DNA of 64,000 nucleotides from Pandoraea bronchicola (GCF_902459805.1 NZ_CABPST010000015.1:83079-147078); one strand, 5' to 3'. Numbered from the stretch's first letter, positions 51,903 to 60,117 are shown. Numbers and translations: made by a program. The notes: generated from the sequence alone by a model not told the origin.

Positions 51903-53190
51903 TGCCGCTTCCCTTCGGTTGCTGTGTCATTGGGTTGCGCAGTTGATCGGCAACCGGGTCGTCTACGCGGGGAAGGTCCACCGTCTCGCGTACTTCGTTC
52001 TGCTTCATCCATGGCGAATGTCCGCCAGCACCCAGCGCCTTGGCAAAGAAGTTCGCCTGATCGTTAAGCGTGCCGCGCAGAAGCGCCGCTTCGTTGAACT
52101 TGAACACCTGCTTGCCGAGCATGTTTTCCGGCAGGAACAGACGCTCGGCCGCTTGCTCCCACGAAACGAACCAGGGCGACAAGCCGTATTGAATAAAGAA
52201 GATGGCAAGCTGCTCAATGCCGCTGCCCCAACTCGTGTCATCCATCATCAGAAGCGGACGCGGTACGCCGTACATGCGCGCCACCTCTTCGATCTGGTGA
52301 TTTCGGTTCTCGATCTGCTGTGCGGACACCGCCGTCGCCGTGAACTGCTTCGCCTTTCCGCCCTCTTCCAGCAGCATCCAGCTACCGGCATTTTCAGATC
52401 CCGAGTGGTTCTCAGCGATCGACTCCTTCAGGCGCTTGTATGCGCCATCCGAAAGCTCTTTCTCGTATTCGATGGCGCCACCTGCCATTACGCCAGTGCG
52501 AAACGTGCGGGACGCTGCGCGCTCAGCCTGCTCGGCGAGTTCTAGCGCCTCTCTCGCCAACCGTGGCCGGGAAAGACCGTTCACGCCATCCAGTGACAGA
52601 TCGCGCAGGTGAAAAACTTCGCGCGCCGGCAGCGTGATCAGATTTCCGCCAGGCGTCGTGTAGTCGTAGACCATCTGCCACGTTTCCGTGAGGCGCGGCT
52701 TCGTTGAACCGCGATCCATCGGAATCATCCGTATCGGGCGATTTCCCGACCAGATGACGCGAGCGAACGACTGACCATCGAGCAACGCGCGCAACTGTAA
52801 AAGGCTTTTGAACTCGATCGGCGTCTGCCAGTCGTTCGGTCGATACTTCAGCAAGCGGTGCGACGGGTTTTCAGTCAGCGTGCGCTTCGTCTCGTTGTTC
52901 TCGATAAGATTCAGCGGCAGCATGCCGATCGACTGCGAGATCAGCGTCACGCACCGAAGAACGGCCATGTTTCGCAGCGCCTTCGCCTCGCGCCCCGCGA
53001 CTCCACCGTTCAACTCTCCATTACGGATGTATTCGAGAAGGTTCGGATCGTCGAGGCCTTCGAAGGCGTGCCCGGGTGTCGACTCGGCTCGCGGTGCTAC
53101 CGGCGGCGACGCACGCTCGAAAGTCGGTTCCGCGAGGCGAGCGGGCGCCTCCGGGTTTTTCTCACCCCGGACGAAATCTAACCAACCCAT
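51880..53190 (-). CDS. HK97-family portal protein
   Basis: 436 aa. Forms the dodecameric DNA channel at the capsid vertex. Typical stretches: AVLRCVTLISQSIGMLPLNL, DGQSFARVIWSGNRPIRMIP, EVFHLRDLSLDGVNGLS and EVARMYGVPRPLLMM near the C-terminal third. It lies seven bases after the terminase gene. Confidence 0.93.
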   Translation of the reverse strand: MGWLDFVRGEKNPEAPARLAEPTFERASPPVAPRAESTPGHAFEGLDDPNLLEYIRNGELNGGVAGREAKALRNMAVLRCVTLISQSIGMLPLNLIENNETKRTLTENPSHRLLKYRPNDWQTPIEFKSLLQLRALLDGQSFARVIWSGNRPIRMIPMDRGSTKPRLTETWQMVYDYTTPGGNLITLPAREVFHLRDLSLDGVNGLSRPRLAREALELAEQAERAASRTFRTGVMAGGAIEYEKELSDGAYKRLKESIAENHSGSENAGSWMLLEEGGKAKQFTATAVSAQQIENRNHQIEEVARMYGVPRPLLMMDDTSWGSGIEQLAIFFIQYGLSPWFVSWEQAAERLFLPENMLGKQVFKFNEAALLRGTLNDQANFFAKALGAGGHSPWMKQNEVRETVDLPRVDDPVADQLRNPMTQQPKGSGNEPPQTA

Positions 53191-53197
53191 TCACACC

Positions 53198-54928
53198 TCA
53201 GAGGAATCGGATGCCGCGCGACTCATACACCGACGGCCCTTGAGCCGGAGGGTTGAGCGCCATCAGCGATACCGCATCGAAAATTGCCATCAGCGGGTCA
53301 ATCTTTCCCGTCCCGCTGGCTTGTTTGGTGATATTCACGGCATTGCCTACAGGGACGACGCGTGCGTTGCCAACGCACCATGCCATCATCGGCTGCCCGC
53401 CGTGGATCAACATGCCGTCCGCCACCTGGCCGTCGTCGAGCCGCCGGCCGCATGCCGCAGCAATGCGCCGCTCGGCCGTCTTGATAGCTCCGGACAGCTT
53501 CCATCCTTGCGAAATGCCGATCACCTTCTCCTCCGGCACTTTCGCGTCGGCCAACGCGTCAAGGACACTACCGATGCCAGCCGGATCCGCGCCAACCTTG
53601 AAGAGAAGGCCCGCAGCCTCGATGTCAGCGACAATCGCAGCGACGTCAGACACGTCATCGCCGATTTGCTCCACGACGGTCAGGTTGCCCTCTTTCTCGA
53701 AGTCGCGTAGCCGTTCGGCTATTTCCTTACGGCGATCGAAGACGGTTGGATGAGCCCATGCGTGAGTCCACGCGAGCCAGTTGCGCGTCCCTTTCTCACG
53801 GCCAACAAGCGCAAGGCCAAGCAAATCGTCCAGCCCGCCCCCGTCGATACCCACCGCAATCACCTCACAGCGCGCTTTCAGCTCTTCGACGGTTAAATTC
53901 GGCGTCTTCGCCGCAGCCTCCCAAAAATCTGCGCCCGCCCAGCGATCACTTCGCAGCGCTAGGCCGATTTCTACGTTTCCGTGCTTCGCCAGAAACCCTC
54001 GAAGAGAGGCCTCGCCCTCTTCGCGAGCCTTCCGATGCTCTCGCTCCAAGAATCCTCGGTCGACCGAGTATCCAAGGTTGGGATTGACGATCCCAAGGTT
54101 CTCTACAAGGAGGTGCTCCTTCGACTCAACCATCTCGGGCGGGTGCTCGTAGATGATCGGAAGGAATTGAGGGTCATGGATCTTTCCGTCACGGACGTCA
54201 CGTGCGTATTGCAGCTTTTCCTTGAACACCCCAGCCGGCGGGTCGTCGCTTTGCGTCGTGATCCAGATGACGAAGCCCTCGGGCCTCGATGCAAGACCGC
54301 CGAGCGCCTCTCGAAGCATTTCTTTCGCGTTGGGTTGCTTCCCGAAGAGCCAAAGCTCCTCAACCAAGGTACCGACACTCTTTTTCCCGGCGGCCGTGTT
54401 CGGGTCGGCGGCGATAACCTTCAGCGTCGCGCCCTTCTCGCGGTGCGTCAGCGTTTTTATGTGCGTTTGCACGTGGATGAGGTCGGCCAACTGGTCATCC
54501 TCATCCGGTTCCTCGAAGGAAACCATGTCCTTCGCCGGCCCGAAACTGTTGTTCGCTACCTCCAGCGTGGGCGCCAGAATCGTGAACTCCGCCGATTGAC
54601 GCCAGTTGCGGATCAGGCAGGTGAGCATGATCGACGCCGCAAGCCCGGACTTGAAGTTCTTCTTCGGCAACATCACGAACCACTCCGTGATGAGCCGCCG
54701 GCCGCTGTCGACGTCGTAGGCACCGAACACCGTCGCTGCCAGGTCGAAGATCCACTGACCTGACGCCTCACCGATCGTCGGACTTCCCGGAGCGTCGACG
54801 ATGCGGAGCGAGCGCATGACTTCCAATCCTCGCTCCGCCTCGTCTGGGAAGATCGGCGCCGGGATGATTGACCGACCACGCCGCAACCGATCCGCCCAAT
54901 CCGGACATGCTGTTGTCCACTCGGGCAT
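53198..54928 (-). CDS. terL: Terminase large subunit
   Basis: 576 aa DNA-packaging motor and nuclease. The ATG at 54928 overlaps the small-subunit stop (TGATG); a TTG one codon earlier is possible. Walker-A-like LPKKNFKSG is at 87-95, Walker B with catalytic Glu at about 187-191 (GTLVEEL), and TTQS (coupling motif) near residue 223. The C-terminal RNase-H-type nuclease has acidic IDGGGLDD and GADPAGIGS. Belongs to the Terminase_1 (HK97 gp2) group, consistent with the cos-type layout and neighbouring HNH gene. Confidence 0.92.
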   Translation of the reverse strand: MPEWTTACPDWADRLRRGRSIIPAPIFPDEAERGLEVMRSLRIVDAPGSPTIGEASGQWIFDLAATVFGAYDVDSGRRLITEWFVMLPKKNFKSGLAASIMLTCLIRNWRQSAEFTILAPTLEVANNSFGPAKDMVSFEEPDEDDQLADLIHVQTHIKTLTHREKGATLKVIAADPNTAAGKKSVGTLVEELWLFGKQPNAKEMLREALGGLASRPEGFVIWITTQSDDPPAGVFKEKLQYARDVRDGKIHDPQFLPIIYEHPPEMVESKEHLLVENLGIVNPNLGYSVDRGFLEREHRKAREEGEASLRGFLAKHGNVEIGLALRSDRWAGADFWEAAAKTPNLTVEELKARCEVIAVGIDGGGLDDLLGLALVGREKGTRNWLAWTHAWAHPTVFDRRKEIAERLRDFEKEGNLTVVEQIGDDVSDVAAIVADIEAAGLLFKVGADPAGIGSVLDALADAKVPEEKVIGISQGWKLSGAIKTAERRIAAACGRRLDDGQVADGMLIHGGQPMMAWCVGNARVVPVGNAVNITKQASGTGKIDPLMAIFDAVSLMALNPPAQGPSVYESRGIRFL

Positions 54929-55440
54929 CAAACACTCTTCCCGCCGGAGGCAACCAACTTCGGCGGCGATGCGGACGCAAAACGTCCCCCACCGGCCTTT
55001 TTGGCCGCGTCTTTCTGCGCGTCTTTCTTACCGCCCTCGCCGAGCTTCTGGTGCATGAACGGCAATAGAGCTTTGGCTGCATCAACACGGAGCTTTGGCT
55101 CAGTCTGTTGATCATTCATCGCAGCCAGGAGAAATTCCTTCGGATCCTTGAACGTCAATATCGCGTGCAGATCGAAACCTGCCGCCATTGCAACCGCCGT
55201 CACTGCCGCAGCGTCGGGCGCCACCGTAGCCTTACCAGCTTTCGACGCCGCCGGTTGCTTCGCGACTGGCTTTTTCATGTGCTGCGCCAGATACGCGACG
55301 ACATCCTTATCTTTAACAAGGCGCGACCCCGCCGCCGACGCTGTAGCGGGACTGTAGCCCGCCTCGATTGCCGCGTCTTTATTGGACTTCCCGGCCAAAA
55401 CAGCATCAGCAAACAGCCGCTTTTTGCTGTTGAAGGCCAT
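54928..55440 (-). CDS. terS: Terminase small subunit
   Basis: 170 aa DNA-recognition subunit. The ATG at 55440 is used; an ATG five codons earlier is possible. The N-terminal helix-turn-helix (FADAVLAGKSNKDAAIEAGYS, SAAGSRLVKDKDVVAYL) is the Terminase_2 pattern. A middle helical oligomerisation part and a Lys/Ala/Gly-rich tail follow. Overlaps the large subunit by one base. Confidence 0.87.
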   Translation of the reverse strand: MAFNSKKRLFADAVLAGKSNKDAAIEAGYSPATASAAGSRLVKDKDVVAYLAQHMKKPVAKQPAASKAGKATVAPDAAAVTAVAMAAGFDLHAILTFKDPKEFLLAAMNDQQTEPKLRVDAAKALLPFMHQKLGEGGKKDAQKDAAKKAGGGRFASASPPKLVASGGKSV

Positions 55441-55682
55441 TAACAAAAACTCCAAAAGGGGAAATTTTCTGCGCGTGCGGGAACGGTCGGTCTAGGCCAA
55501 CGGTGTGCTTAAACTTTAGGCACCCCCTCCGTCCCGCCGATTTCCAGCCAAATTAAATGATATTGATTCGCATTTGCATAATGCTCACCGACACCCAAAT
55601 CCACCTGCACAAATAATGTGCAAATGAACCCTCGCCATATTCCCATCGAGTGTTTATATAGCGTTAAGACGCGAACATAGCG
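55441..55682. other. Candidate cos region between HNH and terminase genes
   Basis: 242 bp with no gene. In HK97-type cos phages the packaging site lies here, at the genome ends between the HNH nuclease and small terminase genes. The minus strand holds a G-rich stretch (GGAGGGGGTGCCTAAAG near 55530-55514). Two dyads lie in an AT-rich part: TGCACA/TGTGCA (55606-55622) and CATTTGCA/TGCAAATG (55571-55578, 55619-55626). The cut site itself is not identified. Confidence 0.5.
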
Positions 55683-56072
55683 TTAGCGGCAAGCGCGTTC
55701 CAATCGCTGCTTCTCGCTATCGTGATGCGTCTTACACAGTGTCTGAACATTAGTGGGATCAAGTCGAAGCCGATCATCACCGCGATGCGCAATGATGTGG
55801 TCGCCAATGTTGCCCAGCGGCTCGGCCACACCACGAGCAGCGCATGCGAGCACCACAGCAGCGGGCGACATGCCCGACATACCGAGGTCACGCAGGCAGA
55901 ACACGCAATGCGGATTCGATGCAAGGTGCTTGGCACGCAGTTGCTGCCACGCGTAATCGTAGCCACGCGCCGCGCTCCCGCTTTTCCCTGCTCGCCATGA
56001 CATCGGCTCAGCTATCGCAACCCTGCTTTTCATCGCGGGCAATCGCGAACCCAATGTCTTCAGTCGAGGCAT
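55683..56072 (-). CDS. HNH endonuclease
   Basis: 129 aa packaging-associated nuclease that works with terminase at cos in HK97-like phages. The zinc-type knuckle is C-x2-C (NPHCVFCLRD), followed by the HNH core GDHIIAHRGDDRLRL, DPTNVQTLC and KTHHDSEKQR. The start MPRLKTL is the usual one; no ribosome-binding site is visible, because the ATG abuts the T tract of the preceding terminator. First gene after the late-control region. Confidence 0.88.
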   Translation of the reverse strand: MPRLKTLGSRLPAMKSRVAIAEPMSWRAGKSGSAARGYDYAWQQLRAKHLASNPHCVFCLRDLGMSGMSPAAVVLACAARGVAEPLGNIGDHIIAHRGDDRLRLDPTNVQTLCKTHHDSEKQRLERACR

Positions 56073-56109
56073 AAAAGAAAATGCCCGCTGCCGCGTAAGC
56101 GGTGCGGGC
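56071..56109 (-). terminator. Second late-region terminator
   Basis: GCCCGC and GCGGGC (56083-56088, 56104-56109) enclose a further GC-rich stem with a GTAA loop. On the minus strand ATTTTCTTTT follows and touches the HNH start codon. Confidence 0.7.
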
Positions 56110-56140
56110 TAACGACTTTCGTCGAGGAGGAGACACGCAA

Positions 56141-56179
56141 GAAAACGAAAAGCCCGCGCGGATTTCACCGTCGCGGGCT
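56141..56179 (-). terminator. First late-region terminator
   Basis: AGCCCGCG (56151-56158) and CGCGGGCT (56172-56179) pair; on the minus strand TTTTCGTTTTC follows. It comes about 20 bp after the predicted start of the candidate late promoter, the position of lambda tR'. Confidence 0.75.
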
Positions 56180-56207
56180 TTGGTGGCACTGATTCAGCCT
56201 TTCAGAA

Positions 56208-56236
56208 ATGGTAGGGAAATCAGGGCAAAGTGACAA
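56208..56236 (-). promoter_or_regulatory. Candidate late promoter (pR'-like)
   Basis: Minus strand TTGTCA (56236-56231), 17-nt spacer, TACCAT (56213-56208). It is just downstream of the late-regulator gene and just upstream of two tandem terminators, the geometry of a Q-dependent late promoter. Confidence 0.5.
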
Positions 56237-56273
56237 CCACTATTTTGTCAACCTACAGGTTGACACTTTGCCC
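56223..56273. repeat. Nested inverted repeats over the end of the late-regulator gene
   Basis: GGGCAAAGTG (56223-56232) and CACTTTGCCC (56264-56273) are perfect outer arms. Within them TGTCAACC and GGTTGACA (56247-56254, 56259-56266) form a second perfect dyad that spans the stop codon of the regulator gene. Placed beside the candidate late promoter it may be a binding site for that regulator. Confidence 0.6.
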
Positions 56274-56639
56274 AGTGTGGACTCGCTTGATCAGGTGCCT
56301 TGCCTTCTCGATTCGAGCAGCATGCGCGTGCAACCGCTTGTAAACGGCCTGCCGCGAGATGCCCATGGCGGATGCGATCTTCTTCACCGGCCGCACATCG
56401 TGGAAATAGTAGAGCGTGAAGCACGCTGCATCTTCGGGATGATCGTCAGCCAGCGCATGCACGGCCATATTGAAGAATTGCATTTCCGGCACGAGATCCG
56501 CATCGGGTTCGACGCCGGCGCCCGTGCGCGGCTGGAACTGTGCGAGCAGGCTGCGTGGCAGCGGCGGAGCAAAGAAGCGACGCGTGCGACACCACTGGCC
56601 GTATTGCAGGCAAAGCGCGTGCAAGTCCTGTTCATTCAT
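56253..56639 (-). CDS. Putative late-gene regulator / antiterminator (Q position), HTH protein
   Basis: 128 aa from the ATG at 56639; longer frames run through the neighbour. The C-terminal half holds a sigma-region-4-like helix-turn-helix (VRPVKKIASAMGISRQAVYKRLHAH). The N-terminal half has QYGQWCRTRRFFAPPLPRSL. Position after the early/replication genes and directly before a promoter-terminator block and the late genes is that of antiterminator Q. The name rests on position and HTH, not on clear similarity to a known Q family. Confidence 0.65.
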   Translation of the reverse strand: MNEQDLHALCLQYGQWCRTRRFFAPPLPRSLLAQFQPRTGAGVEPDADLVPEMQFFNMAVHALADDHPEDAACFTLYYFHDVRPVKKIASAMGISRQAVYKRLHAHAARIEKARHLIKRVHTGQSVNL

Positions 56640-57060
56640 CGCCCTCGGTCTCCAGTCCAAGCATTCGGTCGCGGTACGGTGCCCATCGGTCGTATGCAGC
56701 ATTGAAATATCCTCGCTTCTCTTCTCGGGTAAGTCGGTGTCCCTGGTCATATTCGCCATGGCATGTGAAGCACGCCGGAACTGTAAGTTTGTCGGGGGTC
56801 TTGAGCCCCATTCCCTTTCCTTCGTTGCGGTGCGCCGGCACCACGGTTTCCTTGTCGCCGCAGCAGATCCCGGGTATCTGCAAGTAGCACGGCTGGCCCG
56901 CGCACGCGGCAAGCGCCGCCATGTCATGGCCTACTCGCTTCTTACGGGCCTTGCGCTTGAACGTCGTTCCCTTGAGTGCCGCCCTGCCACTGAACGGGCT
57001 TAGCGCCGCTGACGCTGCGCGCTTGAACCCCGTGCGTGTCATAGGCTTCTTTCGTTGCAT
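56632..57060 (-). CDS. DUF1364 (YbcO-like) nuclease-domain protein
   Basis: 142 aa from the ATG at 57060, which overlaps the DUF3310 stop by one base (TAATG). The conserved cysteine/histidine cluster is present: CYLQIPGICCGD, VVPAHRNEGKGMG and PACFTCHGEYDQG, as in YbcO of cryptic lambdoid prophages. The N-terminal 40 residues are Lys/Arg-rich. Probably acts on phage DNA structures during replication or recombination. Confidence 0.85.
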   Translation of the reverse strand: MQRKKPMTRTGFKRAASAALSPFSGRAALKGTTFKRKARKKRVGHDMAALAACAGQPCYLQIPGICCGDKETVVPAHRNEGKGMGLKTPDKLTVPACFTCHGEYDQGHRLTREEKRGYFNAAYDRWAPYRDRMLGLETEGDE

Positions 57061-57332
57061 TACGCTTGTCGCTCTCGCTTTTGAATCTCTCGCCGGATGT
57101 ACCATTCGGCCTTCCTGAGATCCTCGATCGCATCATTCTTCAAATCGGCACGCCAGATGTACTTGATGGCGTTCCCAAGGTTGAAGCCCATATGCTCAGT
57201 AATCGTGATGCACTCGACGCCGCTCGGATGTTGCGTGTAATGCGCCGGCTGATTCACTACATCGACTGCCCCGGGTTTCGATCTCGGCGGGCTCCCCGCC
57301 ATTTGGCCCTTGGGGCGGTACCCGGCGCTCAT
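57060..57332 (-). CDS. DUF3310 family protein
   Basis: 90 aa from the ATG at 57332 (four-base overlap with the upstream gene). The DUF3310 core is clear: VNQPAHYTQHPSGVECITI, NLGNAIKYIWRADLKND and EDLRKAEWYIRREI. Widespread in phages; function unsettled, perhaps nucleotide-related. Confidence 0.85.
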   Translation of the reverse strand: MSAGYRPKGQMAGSPPRSKPGAVDVVNQPAHYTQHPSGVECITITEHMGFNLGNAIKYIWRADLKNDAIEDLRKAEWYIRREIQKRERQA

Positions 57333-57679
57333 CGCACTTCCTCGCACAGGCGTTGGTGCGAAAACGCATATACGCCATATGCCTTGAGGCGCTTCCATTT
57401 CGGTCGGTAGGCGGCACCTGCAATCGATAGCCTCGGCGCCGGGGAGGCGAAATGCGTGGCATCGACGTTCGAAGTTGAGCGGATGTCGGTCTTCGGAGTG
57501 GTGATCGCGAGGCTGAACTCATCCGCACGCAAGCCACTTCGCTTGACCAGCAGCCCTTCGGCCACAAGCTCATCTATCAGCCTCACCACCAAGCGCTTCG
57601 AACCCTCGCTTAGATCGACAATGGCTGGCCGCGTGTACCACTCGCCCTTATCCAGGCAATCCAGAATCACGTTCTTCAT
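57329..57679 (-). CDS. Hypothetical phage protein with winged-helix-like N-terminus
   Basis: 116 aa, no family recognised. Residues 1-50 (ILDCLDKGEWYTRPAIVDLS, LVVRLIDELVAEGLLVKR) look like a small winged helix. The C-terminus is basic and aromatic (YRPKWKRLKAYGVYAF). Part of the overlapping early operon. Confidence 0.6.
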   Translation of the reverse strand: MKNVILDCLDKGEWYTRPAIVDLSEGSKRLVVRLIDELVAEGLLVKRSGLRADEFSLAITTPKTDIRSTSNVDATHFASPAPRLSIAGAAYRPKWKRLKAYGVYAFSHQRLCEEVR

Positions 57680-58158
57680 TTGATCTCCGTAATCGTCAAT
57701 CCCTTGGCGGCCATCAGGTGTCGCTTCAGCCGGTACTCGGCCGTCAGGTGCCCCTTCACGTCCTCAATCACTTCCTCGCTGCTGCGCAAGTAGACGAAGT
57801 CGGCCACGTAGTAGCGCGCTGGTCGCTTGCGACCTTGAATCACCACCGCCGGAGCGATCTCAAACCGAACCTGGCGCCGCAACCCCGAAATCAGGCCCTG
57901 CTCCTCCTGCCCCTTCAGGGCTACCCAGCGTGCGGCCTCGCGGCGACTATCGAACTTGATCCCTTCGACCTCGCACTTCTCGTTGCGATACTTGGGAGGC
58001 TTCTTGGTCACCATACCCAGCAACGGCGCCGTGAGAGGTGCCGGCGCAGGCGAGGCCAGCACTGCGGCCGTCGCCCCAATCTGTGCGCGGATGCGGGCGG
58101 TGCCCACACGCCCGTTGCTCACGGCGTCCTCCGGAAACGTCAGCCCCTTTCTGGTCAC
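57676..58158 (-). CDS. DUF1064 nuclease-like protein
   Basis: 160 aa from a GTG at 58158 that overlaps the upstream stop (GTGA) and follows GGAGAAAGG. The C-terminal DUF1064 domain has KYRNEKCEVEGIKFDSRREA, a long basic middle and YYVADFVYL with EEVIEDVKGH, the acidic residues expected of a PD-(D/E)XK-type nuclease. Likely a recombination or Holliday-junction enzyme. Confidence 0.83.
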   Translation of the reverse strand: MTRKGLTFPEDAVSNGRVGTARIRAQIGATAAVLASPAPAPLTAPLLGMVTKKPPKYRNEKCEVEGIKFDSRREAARWVALKGQEEQGLISGLRRQVRFEIAPAVVIQGRKRPARYYVADFVYLRSSEEVIEDVKGHLTAEYRLKRHLMAAKGLTITEIK

Positions 58159-58337
58159 TTGCCTTTCTCCCGTAGGTGGGCGATGTACGCCCTCAGTTCC
58201 TTTTCCTGCCTTTCCGCTACCTCGTCGCCATAGCGCCGCCGCACCGCAGCGATAAAGGCACTCGCCACATTGCCGTGCCCTGCGAGCGCCGCCCTTGCCG
58301 CTTCCTCGAAGCGCCGCCAGCACTCGGCTTGAGTCAC
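58155..58337 (-). CDS. Small hypothetical phage protein
   Basis: 60 aa, highly charged and helical (CWRRFEEAARAALAGHG, RYGDEVAERQEKELRAYI). It overlaps both neighbours by four bases, which supports translation. No family recognised. Confidence 0.6.
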   Translation of the reverse strand: MTQAECWRRFEEAARAALAGHGNVASAFIAAVRRRYGDEVAERQEKELRAYIAHLREKGK

Positions 58338-58990
58338 GCAATCAGCCTCAAAGGCTCGCTTGAGCGCGCAAGCTGCGGCATGTCGGCACCGGTTATCCGC
58401 GTGTATCCCACCAGCGGCGTATCGCTGCCACCATCCACAACAGCGCGGGCCGCGTCAGCGTTACCGATCAGAACCGGCCCCTGCGACTGAAATCCCGCTC
58501 GCGTGTTCGTGGTCTCTGCGATACCAATCAGCAGCGGCGGGTATTCCGGCACTTGGCTGCGACCTCGATACCCGCGATACCGGTTCACGAACTCGTTCTT
58601 CACGAACGGCCATTCCGATTCGTCTTTCGTGCCGAGCGAGACCCAACCGCCCATCTCGAAGACCACCCGGTGAATCAGCGCGTCATCGAATGCCACCGAT
58701 GCATACGTGCCAACCTCGCGAATGGCCTTGTCGACCTTGTGCCAAGCAAGTAGGGCAGAATCCTGCGTAGAGCCCTGGAGCATCTTCACGACATCGGCAG
58801 GCTTCGGCAGGAATTGGCCGGCGTCCGGGTTTGCGGCATGGCGCCCAAGTGCGTCGCTCACAGCCGCCAAGTCGAATACCTGCATTGCTCCCCACCACAC
58901 CTGACCGACGAATTCCGAGTAGTCCTGGCGGTAGAAGGCGTAGACGTTGCTGATGAGCGCGAAGAACTCAGTCGAATCGGTCGGCTTCAT
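58334..58990 (-). CDS. Replication-associated protein (DUF6475-like, helicase-loader position)
   Basis: 218 aa. It starts TDSTEFFALISNVYAFYRQDYSEFV and has LGRHAANPDAGQFLPKPADVV, sequences common in proteins after the O-like gene of Burkholderia phages. Position matches lambda P (helicase loader), but it has no Walker motif. Overlaps the O-like gene by four bases. Confidence 0.7.
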   Translation of the reverse strand: MKPTDSTEFFALISNVYAFYRQDYSEFVGQVWWGAMQVFDLAAVSDALGRHAANPDAGQFLPKPADVVKMLQGSTQDSALLAWHKVDKAIREVGTYASVAFDDALIHRVVFEMGGWVSLGTKDESEWPFVKNEFVNRYRGYRGRSQVPEYPPLLIGIAETTNTRAGFQSQGPVLIGNADAARAVVDGGSDTPLVGYTRITGADMPQLARSSEPLRLIA

Positions 58991-59847
58991 GCTGGCGCTC
59001 CCGACATCACGCGCGCGGCCTGTGCCGCTGCAATTTCACGGTTGCGCTGCTCAAGCTGCTCCTGCTTGTTGAGCCCAGACCCGGCAGCCGGCGGCGAACG
59101 TCCATCAGCGTTTTGCAGCCAAGCTGCCTTGAATCCAGCCCACCCGGCCTTAACTGCCGCCTCCACCGCCGCCGGTGGCGTCAGCCCCGCCTTCTCGGCC
59201 TCGGTGGCGATGTCGGCCCATGCCGTCGGCGTGAGCGGCAGTCGCTTCGCCTTTCGAATCGTCAGCCAGTCCTTGGCGTGCTGCCGGTCAACACCTTCGG
59301 CGACCAGGTCTTTCTCGCCCAGCGGCTTCGCCACATCGGTGCTGCCAGAGGCATCAGCACCGCGCTTGCGCGAGTGCGTTATGTCTTTCTTCTGCTCTTC
59401 TTCTGTATCTGTATCTGTATCTAAGCCCGTTACGGATTCGTTACGTAACGCGTTACTGCTTTCGTTACTTTTCCCGTTACTGCCCGCCTCACCCGCAGTT
59501 GACTGACTCTTCTGGCGATGGCGCCGCTGGCGCTCCGCATTTGTAGGGTCAGCATCACTGCGCATCTGGCGCTTGTCCCAGGCCAACGGTTGCCAACTGT
59601 CGTCAATCAGGCCAGCGGCGACAAGGCGCTCCTTCACCGCGCCGATCACGTCATGATTGATCCACAAGCGCTGCGCGACGATGCGGGTCATAAGCTCTGG
59701 CGCACACTCGTTGTCGAGCGTGCCGTCACCCTTGAGTGCCAGTAGGCCGATGAAGTGGCGCTGATCTTCGAACGCCAGGCTGATGAGCTTCGGGTCGTTG
59801 AGAAAGTCCGTGTACATCCGGAACCACGGCATCTTGTTGGCGCTCAC
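58987..59847 (-). CDS. O-like replication initiation protein with internal origin
   Basis: 286 aa. The N-terminal 95 residues are a winged-helix/DUF1376-like part (PWFRMYTDFLNDPKLISLAF, IVAQRLWINHDVIGAVKE). A low-complexity linker at about 118-150 is encoded by an iteron array (59429-59480) and by a short hexamer repeat giving DTDTDTEEE. The C-terminal part is Ala/Gly-rich and helical. As in lambda O, the origin lies within the gene. Overlaps the upstream HTH gene by four bases. Confidence 0.8.
   Translation of the reverse strand: MSANKMPWFRMYTDFLNDPKLISLAFEDQRHFIGLLALKGDGTLDNECAPELMTRIVAQRLWINHDVIGAVKERLVAAGLIDDSWQPLAWDKRQMRSDADPTNAERQRRHRQKSQSTAGEAGSNGKSNESSNALRNESVTGLDTDTDTEEEQKKDITHSRKRGADASGSTDVAKPLGEKDLVAEGVDRQHAKDWLTIRKAKRLPLTPTAWADIATEAEKAGLTPPAAVEAAVKAGWAGFKAAWLQNADGRSPPAAGSGLNKQEQLEQRNREIAAAQAARVMSGAPA
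59429..59480. repeat. Iteron array, candidate prophage replication origin
   Basis: Five direct GTTAC copies start at 59429, 59440, 59452, 59464 and 59476, spaced 11, 12, 12 and 12 bp; one inverted GTAAC (59445-59449) makes GTTACGTAAC in the middle. The last three units share CGTTACT followed by pyrimidines. In the protein the repeat appears as Asn at every fourth residue. Confidence 0.75.
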
Positions 59848-60107
59848 TGCTCACCCCCTACGTTGACGCGGAACTGCGTCACGCCACGGCGAATCGGCGC
59901 CGTCGTGATGTGGCCTGCCGCTTCCAGTGACTTGATCGAATCGCGCACGGCGGACTCGGACATGCCGCAATCACGCGCCAGGCGGCTGACCTTCGGTGAC
60001 GACTCGCCCGTCGACATGACGGCGTGGTGGCTCAGCGCCAGCAACACGATCTTCTCGGTGTGGCGAAGCTCAACGCCCCACGCTTGATTGACTCGATGTG
60101 AACTCAT
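59844..60107 (-). CDS. HTH-domain protein, replication module
   Basis: 87 aa from the ATG at 60107, preceded by AGGAG at good spacing. A winged helix occupies most of it (VELRHTEKIVLLALSHHAV, PKVSRLARDCGMSESAVRDS, LEAAGHITT), as in the DNA-binding domain of O-type initiators. It may act with the following protein, perhaps as a split initiator. Confidence 0.75.
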   Translation of the reverse strand: MSSHRVNQAWGVELRHTEKIVLLALSHHAVMSTGESSPKVSRLARDCGMSESAVRDSIKSLEAAGHITTAPIRRGVTQFRVNVGGEQ

Positions 60108-60117
60108 CGAAGGCTCC

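Noticed and set aside
56640-56927. N-terminal extension of the late-regulator frame
   Set aside because: It runs through the YbcO-like gene in another frame and is Arg-rich; the ATG at 56639 overlaps that gene's end as phage genes usually do.
59401-59421. Hexamer CTGTAT repeat considered as a separate repeat element or CRISPR-like array
   Set aside because: Only about three and a half units, in frame inside a coding sequence; a simple coding microsatellite. No CRISPR array was seen anywhere in the window.
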